This document shows positions 62,904 to 64,000 of a stretch of DNA of 64,000 bases, piece after piece. Source of the stretch: an uncultured bacterium (lineage in GTDB: Bacteria; Bipolaricaulota; Bipolaricaulia; UBA7950; UBA9294); contig CAIOGO010000021.1 of the NCBI GenBank assembly GCA_903857865.1, positions 15,810 through 79,809 on the forward strand, read 5' to 3'. Made by a program: the position numbers and the translations under genes. The stretch's first letter is position 1. Each line of letters opens with the position of its first letter. The notes below the pieces were generated by a model. It made no database searches. It saw nothing but the letters and a program-made list of their open reading frames with translations, and was not told where the DNA came from.

Positions 62904-64000
62904 TACGCCCCCGCCCCCCTCACCAGCGCGTGAATCTCATTGAGAATCAACGATCCCGCCTGCCTTTGGCCGAGTCGGTGGGCGTTCTGCCCAAGCCTCG
63001 CAAGTGCCGATGCGTCCTTCACCACGTCCAACACAAGCCTCACCAACTCATGTCTTACCATGACCTCGTCACTAACTAGGCGACACGCCTCCTCGCGTTC
63101 TAGGACGCGTGCGTTCTCCAGCTGATGGTCATCTGTCGCACCTCGCCATGGGACAAGAATCGACGGCTTGCCGCAACTCGTGATCTCGGCGAGCGTCGTC
63201 GCTCCGGCACGCGACACGATCAGGTCGGCAATCGCGAACGCCACGCCCATCTGCTCGATATACGGCACGACCGCCACGTTGACGATCCCGTCCCTCGCGA
63301 GGCGCTGACGCGCCTCGTCTGCAACGCTCTCGTTCCCCGTCACGAGAAGGACTTGAACCTCCTCGCGGCGCAGTAGTTCGCGAGTCCCGAACAGAACCTG
63401 TTCAACGAGATCCGAGGAGCCGTTCGACCCGCCGAAGACGAGGACCGTGCGCTTTCGCGGGTCGAGCCCGAACAGGCGGAACCCCGAGTCGGCCTTCCTC
63501 TCCCTCAGGAACTCGGCGCGGATCGGATTGCCCGTGGTGACGACCCGTCGGGCGCGAGGGAACTGCGCGCGCGAGGTGGGATAAGAGATGAGCACCAGAT
63601 CGACAACGCGTGACAGCCAGCGATTCGCCATCCCCGCCACCGCGTTCTGCTCGTGGATGACCGTCCGCACGGGCAGCAGCCTCCCAGCCAACGCGGCAAG
63701 GAGAATGGGTGGGAACGAGCTGTACCCACCCACCCCCACCACGACGTTCGGGCGAAATCGCAGCAGGGCGACGGCCGCCTCGACAAGGCCTACAGCCAGC
63801 CACAAGCCGACGCGGAGCCCGTCAAGCCTCACGCCGGGCCGACGCCCTCGGGCGTGGATCGGCGTGAAGCGGACCCACGGGCGAGTCTTGAGAACGCGAG
63901 ATTCCAACCCGCGTTGCGTGCCAACGTACGCGATCTCGACGCCCGGATCCTTGCGCCGCAGCTCATCAAGGATCGCCATCGCGGGATACACGTGGCCGCC
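62903..64000 (-). CDS. murG: MurG lipid II synthase, N-terminus outside window
   Basis: The last about 365 residues of UDP-GlcNAc:lipid I GlcNAc transferase, acting on the inner face of the membrane. The frame is open to base 64000, where it reads GGHVYPAMAI, part of the N-terminal glycine-rich loop, so only a few residues are missing. VVGVGGYSSFPPILLA, HEQNAVAGMANRWL, FGGSNGSSDLVEQ and SRAGATTLAEI (donor site), then DDHQLENA, are the expected motifs. Its TAA overlaps the murC ATG by one base. Confidence 0.97.
   Translation of the reverse strand, partial: GGHVYPAMAILDELRRKDPGVEIAYVGTQRGLESRVLKTRPWVRFTPIHARGRRPGVRLDGLRVGLWLAVGLVEAAVALLRFRPNVVVGVGGYSSFPPILLAALAGRLLPVRTVIHEQNAVAGMANRWLSRVVDLVLISYPTSRAQFPRARRVVTTGNPIRAEFLRERKADSGFRLFGLDPRKRTVLVFGGSNGSSDLVEQVLFGTRELLRREEVQVLLVTGNESVADEARQRLARDGIVNVAVVPYIEQMGVAFAIADLIVSRAGATTLAEITSCGKPSILVPWRGATDDHQLENARVLEREEACRLVSDEVMVRHELVRLVLDVVKDASALARLGQNAHRLGQRQAGSLILNEIHALVRGAGA

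Overview
The window is 64 kb of GC-rich bacterial chromosome with dense, same-strand gene runs, many 1-16 nt gene overlaps, frequent GTG/TTG starts and purine-rich ribosome binding sites. Gene content points to a Gram-negative-type, anaerobic or fermentative bacterium: a four-subunit 2-oxoacid:ferredoxin oxidoreductase, AMP-forming acetyl-CoA synthetase, glycolytic and glycogen-type genes, a mur/fts division cluster, and a secreted repeat protein coupled to a probable outer-membrane barrel. The mix is compatible with a deep-branching candidate phylum such as Bipolaricaulota (Acetothermia), but that is inference and no rRNA is present.

Layout. 1-5.5 kb: ruvB (cut by the window edge), then a plus-strand run ribF-tsaB-rpmB-unknown-korDABC. 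5.6-14.8 kb: carbon metabolism (GlgE-like GH13 protein, glycogen synthase, galT, class II aldolase, transketolase, MFS transporter). 14.8-23.6 kb: accA, accD and a DUF502 gene, a 39-bp tandem repeat, lytic transglycosylase, acs, OFA-type transporter, oligoribonuclease, threonine dehydratase, DUF3795 protein.

23.7-36.3 kb is an accessory, defence-like island whose genes look less GC-rich at third positions than the housekeeping genes. It holds a hicBA module with a frameshifted toxin gene, two unknown genes (one translationally coupled to an MmeI-like restriction-methyltransferase), a class 1 isoprenoid-fold enzyme, a membrane protein, a single-gene STAND NTPase carrying an N-terminal PD-(D/E)XK nuclease domain (Avs-like architecture), and a convergent solitary OLD-family ATPase/TOPRIM nuclease. 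The STAND/OLD pair is the best candidate for a poorly described system.

36.4-38.1 kb is the wreck of a TetR-controlled RND efflux operon: an intact regulator with a perfect palindromic operator, but a transporter fused by deletion to the tail of a LolA-like gene. 38.2-51 kb: CHASE4-PAS-GGDEF cyclase, guaA, aldo/keto reductase, glycosyltransferase, amidohydrolase, DMT exporter, then a glucose-use operon (MalK-type ATPase, glk, pgi) followed by a nonsense-mutated, truncated 6-phosphogluconolactonase remnant. 51.5-57 kb: a beta-barrel-like protein gene and a 1352-residue Ig-like repeat protein gene. 57.3-64 kb: tRNA-Leu(CAA) with a clear promoter and terminator, and the minus-strand dcw run murG-murC-murB-ftsQ-ftsA-ftsZ.
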